A program made the translations under genes and the position numbers. A stretch of 64,000 nucleotides of DNA from Stramonita haemastoma (lineage: Eukaryota; Mollusca; Gastropoda; Neogastropoda; Muricidae): contig CM060316.1 of assembly GCA_030674155.1 (NCBI GenBank), positions 82,544,760 to 82,608,759 of the forward strand, in the 5' to 3' direction. The notes below the pieces were generated by a model, which worked only from the letters and a program-made list of their open reading frames with translations, made no database searches and was not told the DNA's origin. Shown piece by piece: positions 41,613 to 53,824 of this stretch; position 1 is the stretch's first letter, and each line of letters begins with the position of its first letter.

Positions 41613-42031
41613 ACGCTCCACCACATAATGAGACGGAGTGCACATGAGGTCAATTTTTAGTTATTGACATGTGATTAATGTGTAATAAAGTGGCTATCAA
41701 ATACAAAAAACAGATTGAAAATCGGACAATTCTGTGCAATATTATTACAAATTGAAATGATAGACTGCATGATGTGACAAAATGAGAAACGGGCAAGTTT
41801 ATTTTGGTAACAGGTTGTCAGAATGAGTGCTTTGGTGTTTTCAAAACACATTTAAAAGCAAAAGGAATAAGAATTATGCCTTGATATTTCATTTTAAGAT
41901 AAATAAACAGATCTAGTTTAATAATCAATCAAAATCTCAAAATTGACAGTTTGACCCCACCTGCCTTTAAAGGCTCCTAGCGCAAAATTGGGTAATGTGC
42001 TAAGCGACTCATTTCGTGGTGGAGCGTCACA
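41609..42031 (-). mobile_element. MITE-like element, copy 2 (423 bp), inverted
   Basis: Starts TGTGACGCTCCACCACATAA and ends TTTCGTGGTGGAGCGTCACA. Both ends pair as inverted repeats, and the whole element is the reverse complement of copy 1 with moderate divergence. It lies within a TA tract (TATATA on both sides), consistent with insertion at TA, as in Tc1/mariner-like elements, or with expansion of the TA tract afterwards. Confidence 0.8.
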
Positions 42032-43680
42032 TATATATAAAATCAGTTTTCCCATGTCATATACTTTTTACACAAAGTCAGTTAGCAGATTTTGGAAGTC
42101 CAGTACAAAGACTAGTTAGAAAATGATAGCAAGATGGATCTGTTTGCAAAATTGTTTTCTGCAGTTATCATTTATCAAAACTGCTGTATTCAGAAACCAA
42201 TCTTTATGTGTGAACAAAAGGGCATATTGAAGCCTGACCAAAAGAGAAAATATAGCCAATTATCTATTTTATGTTATTTTTTGGTGAGTAGTATAAATGG
42301 CATTTTTCTATTAAAGGATAGTTAGTGTTTTAAATGAGGGTGTTGTGACTTATAATTGTTCTTTAGGTTTTGATGAAAGGAAGACACTTTGTGTCTTGGA
42401 ACAGGAATGGTGAAGAAAGTGAGATAATTAACTTTTATTGTGAAAATATTTCGTTTTGTTTTCGTTTCACAAGAATAATGTATTATTTCTGTAGTATGTA
42501 GTTAAGGCCTGTTGTGGGGAATGTTGTGGTAGCACAATCCTATTCAGAACATAATGAAGCATTTCAGTTTTGTAGGTGCAATATAATGCTTTTTGGGTCT
42601 TTTATTCTCCAGCGTTGTGTGTGTATTTTAATAAGTTGGTTTGCATTAAGAGCAAGACAGGTTTGAGAATTACTCCATAATTGTAAGTCCTGAACATATG
42701 CAGCTAGTCTTTTTTTTTCAGCATCTTACCACTGTCTTGCTTTTGTAAGGTTCTGAAGACAAACCTTTTTAACTAACTGCGATAGACATAGGGGAAAAAA
42801 GTTTACAGACAAAAGCCCATTCATGAGCTTGGCAAGGAGAGGGGGGATAGACCAGCTGAACCAAACCTGTGCATTTTAATGTTATCAACATCTCTGCTTT
42901 CTCAGGGGACGTTGTTGATATTGGATTCCACCTGCATGTTTATGGTAACAGTTTTATCAGCTGTGATGCTCTTAGTAGTATCCTAGCCAGGTTTTTCACA
43001 CTTGTCTAACATGTGTACCTTGTACATATCTCCAGCTATTGCAGCCGTTCTCAAACAAAAGCATATCCTCAGTTAAGTCACTTTCATGTCTATATGTATG
43101 TACATCTCCTTTGCAGCCATTTCACTGTTTGTTGATCTTCAGTAAGGTTTTGAGCAGGTCATTTGAGTGCCTGTAGTCAGGTTGGTCACATCAGTGTGCG
43201 TGAATCTATTTTTACAACATGAAAGGTTTTCGAGGCCTTGGTCCAGTTGTGAGGTGGGAAATCTTGTTTTGTCCCTCTTGTTCATGATGAAGCAATATGG
43301 ATGTGAAGGGCATGTGTTGAAGTTTTGTATTGGAAGAGACCTTTTGTAAGTTATCTCATGGACCGTACAATCAAGAACTAATGTTCACTATTTTTTTTTT
43401 GCCTGTTATTTCATACCATCACTAGTTTTGCCTATGTACTGATGCAAGGTTGACAAGGAACTGAATCAACCTGTGTGTTCATTATAAAAAGGACAGTATA
43501 ATGATTGAAAATATATATTATTATATATATTTATTTATATATAATTATATATATATAATGTCTGTTTTTGTGTTGGTAAGGGAGAGGTTGTGGGACAAGT
43601 CAAATTCAGTCACCTTGTCTAAACATACAGTAACTTTTCTCTGGACCAAAAACTTGACTAACAATGTGTGTGTGTGTGTG

Positions 43681-43720
<40 letters not shown>

Positions 43721-44888
43721 TGTGTGTGTGTGTGTGTGTGTGGATAAGCAAGCTAGAAGACTTCTTATTTGGTAGAACATTGCAAAATACTTTTAACAAC
43801 GTATACATAAATGACTGAACATTTTTAAAAATCAGTTTTGCTTACAAATATGTAATGGCATATGAAGTTCCATCTGTGTTGTTTTATTTGTTTTCTAGGA
43901 ATCTTGGTGGTTATATGAGATAAAAAAAACAACCATCCCAAACAGTAAATGGGCACTGAAATCAGACATACAGTGATGAATTTCGATATGCTGCAAAAGA
44001 GGTCAAGTGTATGATGGAGATTAGTGTGCGAATGATAAAGATTAGTTGGAGGGAGGAGAAAATGATGCCCACGTTGGTTAGTGACTATCAGTAATCAACA
44101 GAAAAGAAGAACTAATTTGCCCCTGTGACAAGTGAAAACGTCAGTTGAAAAAGGAGTGAGGAAGTGAAGGAGGGAAGATGGGGGTGGGTGGGCAAAGGGC
44201 AGATAAACATTGTGTGAAACTCCATTTTGGAATATCTAGGTGGAGCGACACTGTTTTACAGAGCTTCAGCAATTCTGTATTGCATGCTTAGGTGTTTCTG
44301 TTTGTTTGTTTGTTTAATGTTATATGGTTTTTGCTTTATCAACATCTACTTAAAGAGCTTGCCAAGACTTTAATAACCAATTACCCACCACATTATTTTT
44401 CCAAGAATTTTGCTTATACTGAGGGAGAAGGCAATGTGAAAGGAATTTTTCATTTTTGTGAATGGCTGAACAATTTTAATTGATGCAAGCAGTGTGCATC
44501 ATGAGAAAGAAGGCCGAGCACTCAACCACTACTTGGTTATTGACCACTCTTTTGCAGTACAGAGGTGCTAGCTTGAACTACAGTCTTCACATTATTGGTC
44601 AAATTGGCATGGGTGGGAAAGGGGATGGGAAGTAACTTTCAGATAAGTGTAACTGAGCTCTTGCCTTTGTTTGCATTTTTATTAAATATGGTTTTTTTGT
44701 GTGTGTGTGAAATTGGTGGGTTATTTTTTATGTATGAAGGTGATATTTACACTAACATAATCTTTGTCTCGAGATTCATTCATCATCTCATGTACATGCT
44801 GTGTACAACTATGAATAATATAATAAATTATCCATTATGCTAATGAATTTGAGTCTTTGTGAATGAACATGATGATGAGAGAGAGAGA

Positions 44889-44925
<37 letters not shown>

Positions 44926-44956
44926 GTGTGTGTGTGTTTAAGTGTGTGTGTATGTA
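42032..44956. other. Intergenic stretch
   Basis: No gene recognised. A GT repeat lies at 43665-43742, an AT-rich low-complexity patch at 43509-43558, and GA/GT repeats at 44880-44950. Confidence 0.5.
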
Positions 44957-45306
44957 TTATAATTTATTCTTTTATATCTAGGATAATGGAATAAGCACTC
45001 GCATGCTTTTTTTTTTACATCCAGTCCCCGTGTGTTTGCAGTTTTTGTCAATTTTATCATCTGTTCCACAGGCACTCAAGGGTCTGCTCTTATGAAAAGC
45101 GGAACAGGATTTAACGTGTGTGCAAGATGTTCTGCGTGTGTTCACACACGGGGCCTTGGTTTATAGTCTCATCCAAAGGACTTTTGGGGAGAGCAATGTT
45201 GGTAACTGATGGTAACTCTAGAGGAAAATATCCTCTCGAATGGGAATCGAACCTGGGTCATCAAATTGTGAGCACAGTGTTCTGACCACTAGACTATCCT
45301 GTCTCC
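44957..45306 (-). mobile_element. Common-family SINE, near full length, minus orientation
   Basis: On the minus strand the head has GATAGTCTAGTGGTCAGAAC and the B box GGTTCGATTCCC. The body and tail match the elements at 56386 and 61865, ending in a run complementary to ATATCTAGGATAATGGAATA. Confidence 0.88.
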
Positions 45307-47395
45307 CTGTGTGTGTGTGTGTGTGGCGCGCGCGTGGGGCATACGCACACACAAGGGATGGATGGTATTTGTGTGTGGATGTATGTATGAATATGTGTCA
45401 TGGGGGGAAGGGGAGTGAGAGAGTCTACAAACATGCAGATAATCATTTCCATGAACAACTTTTTCTAATGCTAGATGATCTAATGCCATTTAAAATTAAA
45501 CTTTTACTTATATATTTTGAGTTGAAAGCACTGAGATTTAGAGAACTGTATAGCCACCTGCAAAGACTTATGGTCATTCTATTAGTCTTTTTAGCTGATC
45601 AGAGTGAAGGATGAAGGTCATGCTAGCATGTACTGGGGAAGGTGAGGGGGAAGGGTGTAGTTTTGTCTAAACAGTTATCTGATTTTTATTTTCAGCATAA
45701 CCTGCATAGGCACTTGCTTTTTGTTTCTTTTTTCCACACACGTTTCATGGTTTGTGACAGAATCAAAAAATACATGCAGAATAACAATACTGTGAAGCTA
45801 ACTGGCTTTGAGCACTGCTGTTGGACATAACTCATTAACTCATGACTGTATCAGTTTCAAAAGTTATTCCTAATGCATTCAGAAAAGAACTCTTCACTTG
45901 AGCAATTCTTCTTACCTGCATTCTATGTTTTTCCCCTTAACTCCATAATGAATCAATGGGGCACTACACTGAAGAGCCCTTCACCAAATTCCCGTTTTTG
46001 TTGGTTATGTTTCACAGCTTGTGTCTCTGCAAGGGGGTTTCCCTGTCTATTCTACAACCTATGTAAATCCATCGCTTTTTTTTTCTGTCCACCCTTTTGT
46101 CTGTTTCCCACAGCAATTGTGGTGGGGTTTATTTGTTTTTGTTTTTTAGCGAGGCCAGCGTATCTCACTTGCATTGGAGACCCATGAATTTGCATAAACA
46201 TAAAGAGCAACTTTTCAAATAAATGAAGTGATGTCAGCTTTGTGAGAGGGCCTTGGCGCACAGATCCTCCACTGCTCCAGAGGCCTACAGGTCGACCGAA
46301 AAATATGTGGCACCGCACTGAAGAAGGCAGCACGAATTTTATGCAGCAATAGGAGCCTATCTAGATTCAATGTCTCCGTGTATCACTAAGTATCAGTGGA
46401 TAAATTTTGAAACTGCCACTGCTTTTTACCGCAAACGGGCTTTTTAACCTGAAAATTACAGGGAACAGAGAAGAAGAACCTGGAAATAGAAGTCCACCAG
46501 AAAAGTCATCCACATTTGCAGTGCAAAATATCTGAGGATGGGTTCAGTTTTGAGACGTCTTGGGCCTAGCCCGCTTCTGTGTACAGGAGTTGTCCAAAGT
46601 CAAGTCGGTTCTCGAAAGAATAGGTCTAAATTAAGAAAGTAAACAGTTTTCAGGATTATAGATCTACAACCTTAAAAACAAAACAAAACAAACAAAAAAG
46701 AATGAATGATCATGCACTTTTAAAAGATCTATTCATAGGTTCCGGTATCCACCCAAATCCTTTAAAGTTTCAAGAATTAATTGCTGTCCTTCAATACAGA
46801 CACGCGTGACGTACTCTCTCCAAAGGGCAGAATGAGGGAGAAGGATGAGGATTACGCCCTTAGGTCTAGGCTATATTAGTATAAGAAAAGGAGGGGAACT
46901 TTTAAGGAAGATTTTTTTTTATGAGCAGTCTTTGACGTCATACACCTGAAAGATGAAATACGTCATGTGTGTCATGTTTAAGAAGTGCAGCTGTAATTCA
47001 GGCAGGATAATGCCTTTGCACTTTGAAAAGACATGCTGTCAGTCTTTTTATAGTGTTAACAAAAATATGATTTACTGGTTTTCAGATCACAAGTTTCGTA
47101 ATTCAGTCACACCGAAAAACTCAGGGATTGAGTTAGCTATGTATATTACAATTTTTGGCGAAAATTACTTCTATACAGTAGGCTAGTCTAGAGATTAGTC
47201 CTGTTAGTCGCACAGCGGCCACGATAAAATGATAGCAAGAAACCAACTACAAAGATAACACCGGCCGTGTTGTTGAAGTTACTGAGATTATAACTTTGCA
47301 AGTCCCAGGGTAGATTTCCCAGTTAGGGAATAGCACCGGCTATAGGCCTAGCAAGGAGAAGGGGTCTCTGTCTCACCTCTATCTGCCTCTGCTCC

Positions 47396-47428
<33 letters not shown>

Positions 47429-47689
47429 ATTCTCTCACACATCACCATAGGATGCCTGTGTTGTCAGGGAATAAGACTAGACAGGAGAAGAGGAGGACCA
47501 CAGACTGACAGCATGTCAAGTCTTGACACGTCACCTCACCATAATAGATTAGCCTACCAGGCCATTTTCAGTTAACACTATTCAAGCCGTCTGGAACCCG
47601 AGACAACCATAGGTATGCATGAGTCATAAGTTCGTGCAGTGCCATTGTTAAAAAGGGCCAAAGTTTTGTCGATTAAAAAACAACAACTT
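45307..47689. other. Intergenic stretch
   Basis: A short GT/GC run (45308-45335) and a CT run (47405-47428). No coding exon could be supported in either strand, although 46230-47300 is somewhat richer in CG dinucleotides than the gene introns. Confidence 0.4.
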
Positions 47690-47850
47690 TTATTTCGAGG
47701 ATAATGGAATAAACGCTTATGTGTTGTTTTTGTATCCAGTCCCCGTGTGTATTCAGTATTGTAAATTTTGTCATCCGTTCCCAACGGCACACAATGGCCT
47801 ACTCTTCCGAAAAGCGGAACGGGTTTTAACGTGTGCGTAAGATGTTATAG
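47690..47850 (-). mobile_element. Truncated common-family SINE
   Basis: The tail and part of the body only: the TTTCGAGGATAATGGAATAA segment, CCAGTCCCCGTGTGTATTCA, and CCGAAAAGCGGAACGGGTTT, then it breaks off. Minus orientation by comparison with the complete copies. Confidence 0.8.
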
Positions 47851-48505
47851 GAGGAAGGAGGAAGAAAAGCAGATGCTCTGCATTGACTTATGTTAAATCA
47901 GTCTAAAGCAGACTTCATACTGAAAGGCCGAAATCAGGGAGGGGAAAACAGAGACCTCTCCCCCCCCCCCCCAAAAAAAAAAAAAAAAAAAAAAAGACGA
48001 AACAAAACAACGCAACCGACCAAATAAAAGAAAACCCCAAACAAACAACAACAAAAAACAAACCCAAAACAAAAGAAAAGAAAACCAACCAACCACCCAG
48101 ACCCCCCCCCCTCCCCCCAAAAAAACAAAAACAAAACAAAAGGAAACAAAACAATACAGCAAACAAAACAACAAAAACTCCTAACCCAGTCTGGCTCAAC
48201 ATCTAAAGGGGTGCCAACATCTGTAATATCCGGTGGCCATAAACCATAGTTATAAACTGTCAGGGAGCTGTCAGTATCTGAGCTGAAGACGAACCATGTT
48301 GCTATTTTTCTTCCTTTCGGTGCTTTTTCTTCTTCTCGTCTGCGCGCGCGCGCGCGTACGTGTATGTATTTTAGGGGTGAGTGGGTTGAGTCTTTTTTTT
48401 TTAAACACCCTTTGCCCTCCGGCACAAAAGAAGTTAAGTCGATTTCTGTCACTGTCTTTGTCTTTATGTTTGTGTCTTCCCCACACCTCTGTTGTGTGTG
48501 TGTGT

Positions 48506-48536
<31 letters not shown>

Positions 48537-49384
48537 GCGGACACGTATGGGTGTGTTTTTGGGCTCACGTTTGCATCGTTATCGTTCGAAAGTGTTTTGG
48601 TAGATGATTTTAGTCAATGAAATCAAAGTCCTTATTTTGTTATCATTTGTTATGCTAGGGTTTATTGATACGTTTTGATGATAGGCCTATGTTTCTTTAC
48701 TGACTAACAAAACAGAGATACATATAGTGTAGGCTATACTTTGATGCTTGAAAGGCATTGCCATGCCTAATTTAAATGAAATACAATTTGTTGCCGTTTG
48801 AGATATGCTAGAAAGTAGTTTTCGTTGCCGGATAACTCAGTCATGTTTTTCATTCGAGATCTATAATTTGTAATGTTCCCGTGAACACTTCCACACGTCC
48901 ACATCTGCTAATCCTGATTGGTGATTTCATGTTCCTGCAGGGGGGGGGGGGGGGGGGGGGTCTTGAAATAAATCTTCAGTTAAGTCTTGAAGACTGAATT
49001 TCAGTTTTCCCCCAAAAGATGTTAACGAGAAGAAAATATTCCATCCTTGATGTAATCCCCGTGTTTATGCTAAGAAGCTGTAAAAAGACTCGACACAAAA
49101 TCGCGTCGCGCTAGTACCCCAGTATCGTGTGCATGCTACCAGAATCGCACTATTTATGTTTCTGTAACCTACCGAATCTGTGGTATTGCATTGTGTCGCA
49201 TCGTTTCTTATTGTATACCACTTCCAGTCACTGCAGATTTCTGTGCATGAAATTGAGGCTGCTCTTCTTGGAGAGAATGCATCTCAAGAGCAGCGACACC
49301 TTTTTTACTATTTGCATGCCTGCACATGTAGGCGTGTTTGTTTTGTTATAAAAGTGGCTTCCATAAAAATATGATTTTACCGGG
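47851..49384. other. Low-complexity intergenic stretch
   Basis: A/C-rich simple sequence (47955-48180), a CG alternating run (48345-48357), a poly-G run of about 27 (48507-48534) and another of about 20 (48941-48960). Long minus-strand frames here arise from A/C-rich sequence and are not supported as genes. Confidence 0.6.
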
Positions 49385-49612
49385 GACAACGGTCTTGTCT
49401 GGGTTATTTTGCATGTTGTAGATCGTGTTGCACGCAGGACCGCAGTTCATTGTCTGATACGAAAGACTAGCACTTAGATCACCACTCGTGGCCTTGTGGA
49501 CAGGGGAACAGTTAAGGTTCCAGTGGGGATCGAACCTGTGACTTGCTGCTTTCAAGATGGGTATATTACCTCTAGACCACTGATCTACCAGATCACCCGT
49601 CCCATTACACCA
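49385..49612 (-). mobile_element. tRNA-headed SINE, minus orientation
   Basis: On the minus strand it starts GGTGATCTGGTAGATCAGTG then GTCTAGAGGTAATATACCC, with B box GGTTCGATCCCC. It ends with sequence complementary to GGACCGCAGTTCATTGTCTG. The body differs from the common family. Confidence 0.65.
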
Positions 49613-50014
49613 ACGTGTTATGACAGGATCCGGCTCTAACTTCCATGCTTCATCTTCTTCCCAGCGTAAATACAGCCACAAGAAAGCGATGCGACGTAGG
49701 CTGACGTAAAGAAATCGTTATCTCGAAAACTCCCCACTCTAATTCAGTCACCGGGCAAAACCTGACCGAGACTTGTAACAGCTACACACAATGGATCAAA
49801 GTTCGACGCTGCATCCACTGGGTTCACTATGATTATGAACCATGATGTACAAGTTGCAAATAATTACATCAGTCCTAGGGGTGAGTGTTTGACAGATTAT
49901 TTTGTCGTTGGTGTTATCAGAGCAGTCATGTAATTTCTACCTCTTATTTTCATTGTAAGCCCTATCAGTGTACTATTTGTATGGATATACTGACGACCCT
50001 GTCAACAGATAAAT

Positions 50015-50029
<15 letters not shown>

Positions 50030-50056
<27 letters not shown>

Positions 50057-50130
50057 TGAAATCTTTATTTTCCAAGGGTAACAGAGTAAGCATGCACATA
50101 CTTTTTTCATCCAGCCCTTGCCCTGATTAG
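50030..50130 (-). repeat. (GA)n and SINE-tail fragment
   Basis: GA run at 50020-50050 followed by AATGAAATCTTTATTTTCCA, AGCATGCACATAC and TTTTTTCATCCAGCCC, similar to the fragment at the left end of the window. Confidence 0.45.
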
Positions 50131-50443
50131 AGAAAAGCAGCCCCCTTCCCCTAAAAAAACAAAAAACAAAACAAAAACACAAAAAAGCCAACAAAACAAA
50201 CCCCCCCAAAAAACAATCAAAAACAAGCAAACCCCCCAAAACCCCAACAACAACAATATAACAAAAGAAAAACCACCATCACCAACAATAAAAGTTCAAC
50301 CTATGATTTCAAAGAAGTAATAGGTAGATCTATACTTTCATCAGGCGCAATCCCCACTAGATACATTGATAATCATTTAAAAAAAAAGAAAAAAAGGAGA
50401 GAGGATATAGCCTATGAATTCAACAAACACACAATCCCTAACT

Positions 50444-50483
<40 letters not shown>

Positions 50484-51082
50484 GCAGACAAAGATCCGCA
50501 CAGAGACACAGGAAAGGGACGGAAAGTAATTTCTTTCCAACGCATTAGTCTTCCTGTGCCGCCCCGCCACCAAGGGTACATACAATAAACCACCAGATGA
50601 GGAAGTGTCTCCATGATATAACACTAGACAGAAAGAACGCCCATTATTACCACCGCTACTGTACAGTGATTTATTTTGCGGTCACCAACAGTAAGGCACT
50701 GAGCATTGTCTTACGCCAATCTATTTTGAGAAAAGTTCCACATTTCACGGTTTGATAAATCTTAGATCTATAAAATCAGATCTAAGACAGGTATGAATTG
50801 AAAGATGCAAAAGACACGGGTAAAGGCCTGTTTGGCCAGGATCCATTGTAGCCATCTGATTTCTATCGATTGACAAACCGGGAATGGCTGCAGGAAGCGA
50901 TGGCATTTTTGTGCACATGAAATGAACAAGGTGTTTTGAAATGCATTTTCGTTAAAATACTTTTGTGAACCTACAACAAGTCGTTGGTAAACATTAGAAA
51001 TGATAACAAGGAGATCCGACGCGGTTCTGGTGTCACCTAAGCACCTGTGAGTTTTTTGTTGTTGTTTGTTTGTTGTTTCTAG

Positions 51083-51613
51083 TCAGACTCGAGAAGATCA
51101 TCAGAAGCAACAACATCAGCTTCTGCACCAAATACCACCTCTACAAATCCCTCGTGATATCTATCCTCCTATATGGCTGTGAATCATGGACTCTGACAGC
51201 AGAGTTAGAGAGGAGAATCCAAGCATTCGAGAACAAGTGCCACAGAAGACTCCTCAAAATATCATACAAAGAACACAAGACCAATAACTATGTGAAAGAA
51301 GAAATCAAAAAGCGTGTGGGGCCCCAAGAGCCTTTGCTCTCCACCATAAAGAGGAGAAAGCTGATGTGGTTTTGTCACACCACAAGACACAACACCCTAG
51401 CAAAAACCATCCTGCAAGGAACAGTTGAGGGCAAGAGAAGAAGAGGCCGCCAAAAGAAATCATGGGTTGACAAAATCAAAGACTGGACCGCCCAACCCCT
51501 GCAACACCTCCTACTAGCCACACAGGATCGTGAAGCATGGAAAAAGATCTCTGTTGTGTCTTCTCTCATGTCCCCCCTACGTCCTTTGGGACATGGGACT
51601 GAGTGAGTGAGTG
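51083..51613 (+). mobile_element. Non-LTR reverse transcriptase C-terminal fragment
   Basis: An open frame encodes VRLEKIIRSNNISFCTKYHL, YKSLVISILLYGCESWTLTA, RRLLKISYKEHKTNNYVKEE, RRGRQKKSWVDKIKDW, ending ...PLRPLGHGTE stop at 51606. The ILLYGCESWTL, RRLL.I and GRQKKSW.D motifs are typical of the C-terminal part of RTE/BovB- or CR1-like reverse transcriptases. A GAGT repeat tail (51600-51613) marks the 3' end. 5'-truncated, with the frame still open. Confidence 0.85.
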
Positions 51614-51874
51614 TTTGTTGTTGTTGTTTTTTGGGGGGGAGGGGCAATTTCCCATTGAATCAGCGATGGATGAGAAGGGGGAGAAAAGGTGTCCACATGG
51701 GCGAGGCCCATTCACGTCCATTCCCACTCCAGACAATAAGACTTAAAGAAGATTTCCTTCTAATATCCTTTTCATGTTAACCATCAAGTACTGATGGTTG
51801 ACAATTAGACTTCGATCTAATATGTTTTTGGTTTCTGATATTTTTCTGTTTTAGCGGAAATAATTTTCCTTCTA

Positions 51875-51887
51875 ATGTGTGTGTGTG

Positions 51888-51946
<59 letters not shown>

Positions 51947-51962
51947 CGCGCACGTGTGTGTG
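51875..51962. repeat. (GT)n with a CG run
   Basis: GT repeat ending in an alternating CG run (about 51938-51951), a classic Z-DNA-prone sequence. Confidence 0.9.
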
Positions 51963-52490
51963 AGGTGGGGTGGGGGTGGGGTAGGGATATGGTAGAAAGA
52001 CAACAAACGCCTGGCTTAACCGAAGTAAGTGGCAACTGCCTTCATGTTACCTGCTCTCCTCCTCGCATTAGCCTGTCCCATGTCTCATGCCACAGTAAAC
52101 CAGTTGGGAGGAAACGAACTATCCAGAGGGCACAAAGAGTCAACAATTCGTACTTCTCATTGGGCTGCTGTGTCCTAGATTCCAATCATGAGCCGAGTGG
52201 AATGTGCATGGTGTGAACACGATGGCTGCCATTCAAACATGCTTATCAAGTAAGCAGAGAGAAAATGATGATAAATCAATGCATTGCATTGGCTACTACT
52301 GTTAGTTGCGAAGTTAATTCACACCTTTATGATCATAAGCATCCTACACTCACATAATAATGGCTGTGATACAGACTTACACCTGGCATGAATGCCAAGT
52401 CGAACATGATGCACACGCGCGTGACACCCCCCCCCCCCCCCCCCCCCCCCCCCCACACACACACCAGAATTCACTCCTTGATATCTTTTA

Positions 52491-52660
52491 GTCAGATTTA
52501 TTGCCATCTTTGATATCTTGAACAGTCAGATTTATTGCCATCTTTGATATCTTGAACAGTCAGATTTATTGCCATCTTTGATATCTTGAACAGTCAGATT
52601 TATTGCCATCTTTGATATCTTGAACAGTCAGATTTATTGCCATCCATTATACATTGTACA
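52491..52660. repeat. 34-bp minisatellite, about 4 copies plus decayed ends
   Basis: Units start at 52491, 52525, 52559, 52593 and 52627, each GTCAGATTTATTGCCATCTT then TGATATCTTGAACA. The last copy diverges into GCCATCCATTATACATTGTA. Preceded by a poly-C run of about 27 (52428-52454). Confidence 0.93.
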
Positions 52661-53279
52661 GATTTGTTGCCATCCATAAACATGAAGAAACACATTTATC
52701 ACTCTATGGCCTGCAATGCAGTACAATACTTCTCAAGACTGCTTTCTCTTGCATCGTGATGAATTAATAATATTGGGATCTGCTTTTTGCTCCTACGCTG
52801 GTGTCCACGCTCCGATGTGCACAAAAAGGTACATGCCGCTTGACAGTTTTTCAGTCTGGCGAAAGGTGCCACATTTCACCATGCTTTTGAGAGTGTTTCT
52901 GTTGAATGAGGTTTTGTGCGTCAGATTGTTTGTTTTTCACTCTTTGTTGGAGTCAATCTATCTAGTCATGAGGTATTTAGCTTTACCCATCTGAAGCCAT
53001 ATACTACCTGTTACCATCTTAAAATTCAAAGTCAGATTAAAAAGATGCAGCTGTTCTACGAAGGTAACCGAACACTAGGATTAAAACCAGCTATTCAGTT
53101 GCTCCCCACACCAACACCCTAGACAACCACAGGCCTTACACTGATCAGGATGGTTGCAGCGAAGTGGAAGAACCACATAAACCACACTTAAAAGGCGATA
53201 CTACGACTACAGGAATTAACAGTGTTGGTCATTAAAAAGAACAACACAAGGACATGATAATAAAAGAAATGACAGGCCT

Positions 53280-53824
53280 TACTTACTTACTTATGCCTGT
53301 GAATAACCTTGGGAACATAGGGCTGCAACAACACTCATCCAACGGACTCTGGGAGATCCTCTTCAGCTCTGCCCATGTCATTCGGCTGCCTTCATCTCAA
53401 TGCTTCTGCGCCAGGTCTGTTTTGGTCGACCTACTTTCCGCTTCCCTTGTGGGTTCCAGTCAAGGGCCTGCCTGGTGACGTTTAAAGCAGGCTTGCGGAG
53501 CGTATGGCCGATCCATCCCCATTTCCTTTTCTTGATCTCTGTCTTGATTGGAGCGTGTCTGGTCCTGTCCTACAGTTCTTCGTTTGAGACGACTTCTGGC
53601 CACCTAATACCGAGGGTGTTCCTAAGACATCTGTTGGTGAATGTTTGGAGTTTGTGGGTGTTGGTCTTTGTTACCCGCCAGGTTTCTGAGCCATACAGAA
53701 GGACCAACTTGACGTTGGTGTTGAATATTCGGATCTTGTTGTGGAGTGAGAGGGCTGTTGATGTCCAGATTGGGCGAAGGGTGTTGAAGGCATGACGGGC
53801 TTTATTTATCAAAAAGAACAACAC
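53280..53824 (-). pseudogene. Non-LTR reverse transcriptase remnant
   Basis: On the minus strand: NKARHAFNTLRPIWTSTALS, LHNKIRIFNTNVKLVLLYGS, ETWRVTKTNTHKLQTFTNRC, LRNTLGIRWPEVVSNEEL, then a stop, then [40 protein letters not shown] and [17 protein letters not shown]. The KLVLLYGSETW and [10 protein letters not shown] motifs are those of RTE/CR1-like C-termini. The stop stands where Trp is expected, and further breaks follow. A TAAG repeat at 53280-53294 marks its 3' end. Confidence 0.88.

Noticed and set aside
46052..46333. Minus-strand 93-codon frame
   Set aside because: No signal peptide, domain or splice context; composition like the surrounding non-coding DNA.
47893..48486. Minus-strand frames with FFFF and GGGG and a short PDITDVGTPLDVEPDW stretch
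   Set aside because: Mostly A/C-rich simple sequence. The ordered piece is short and has no splice signals or recognisable domain.
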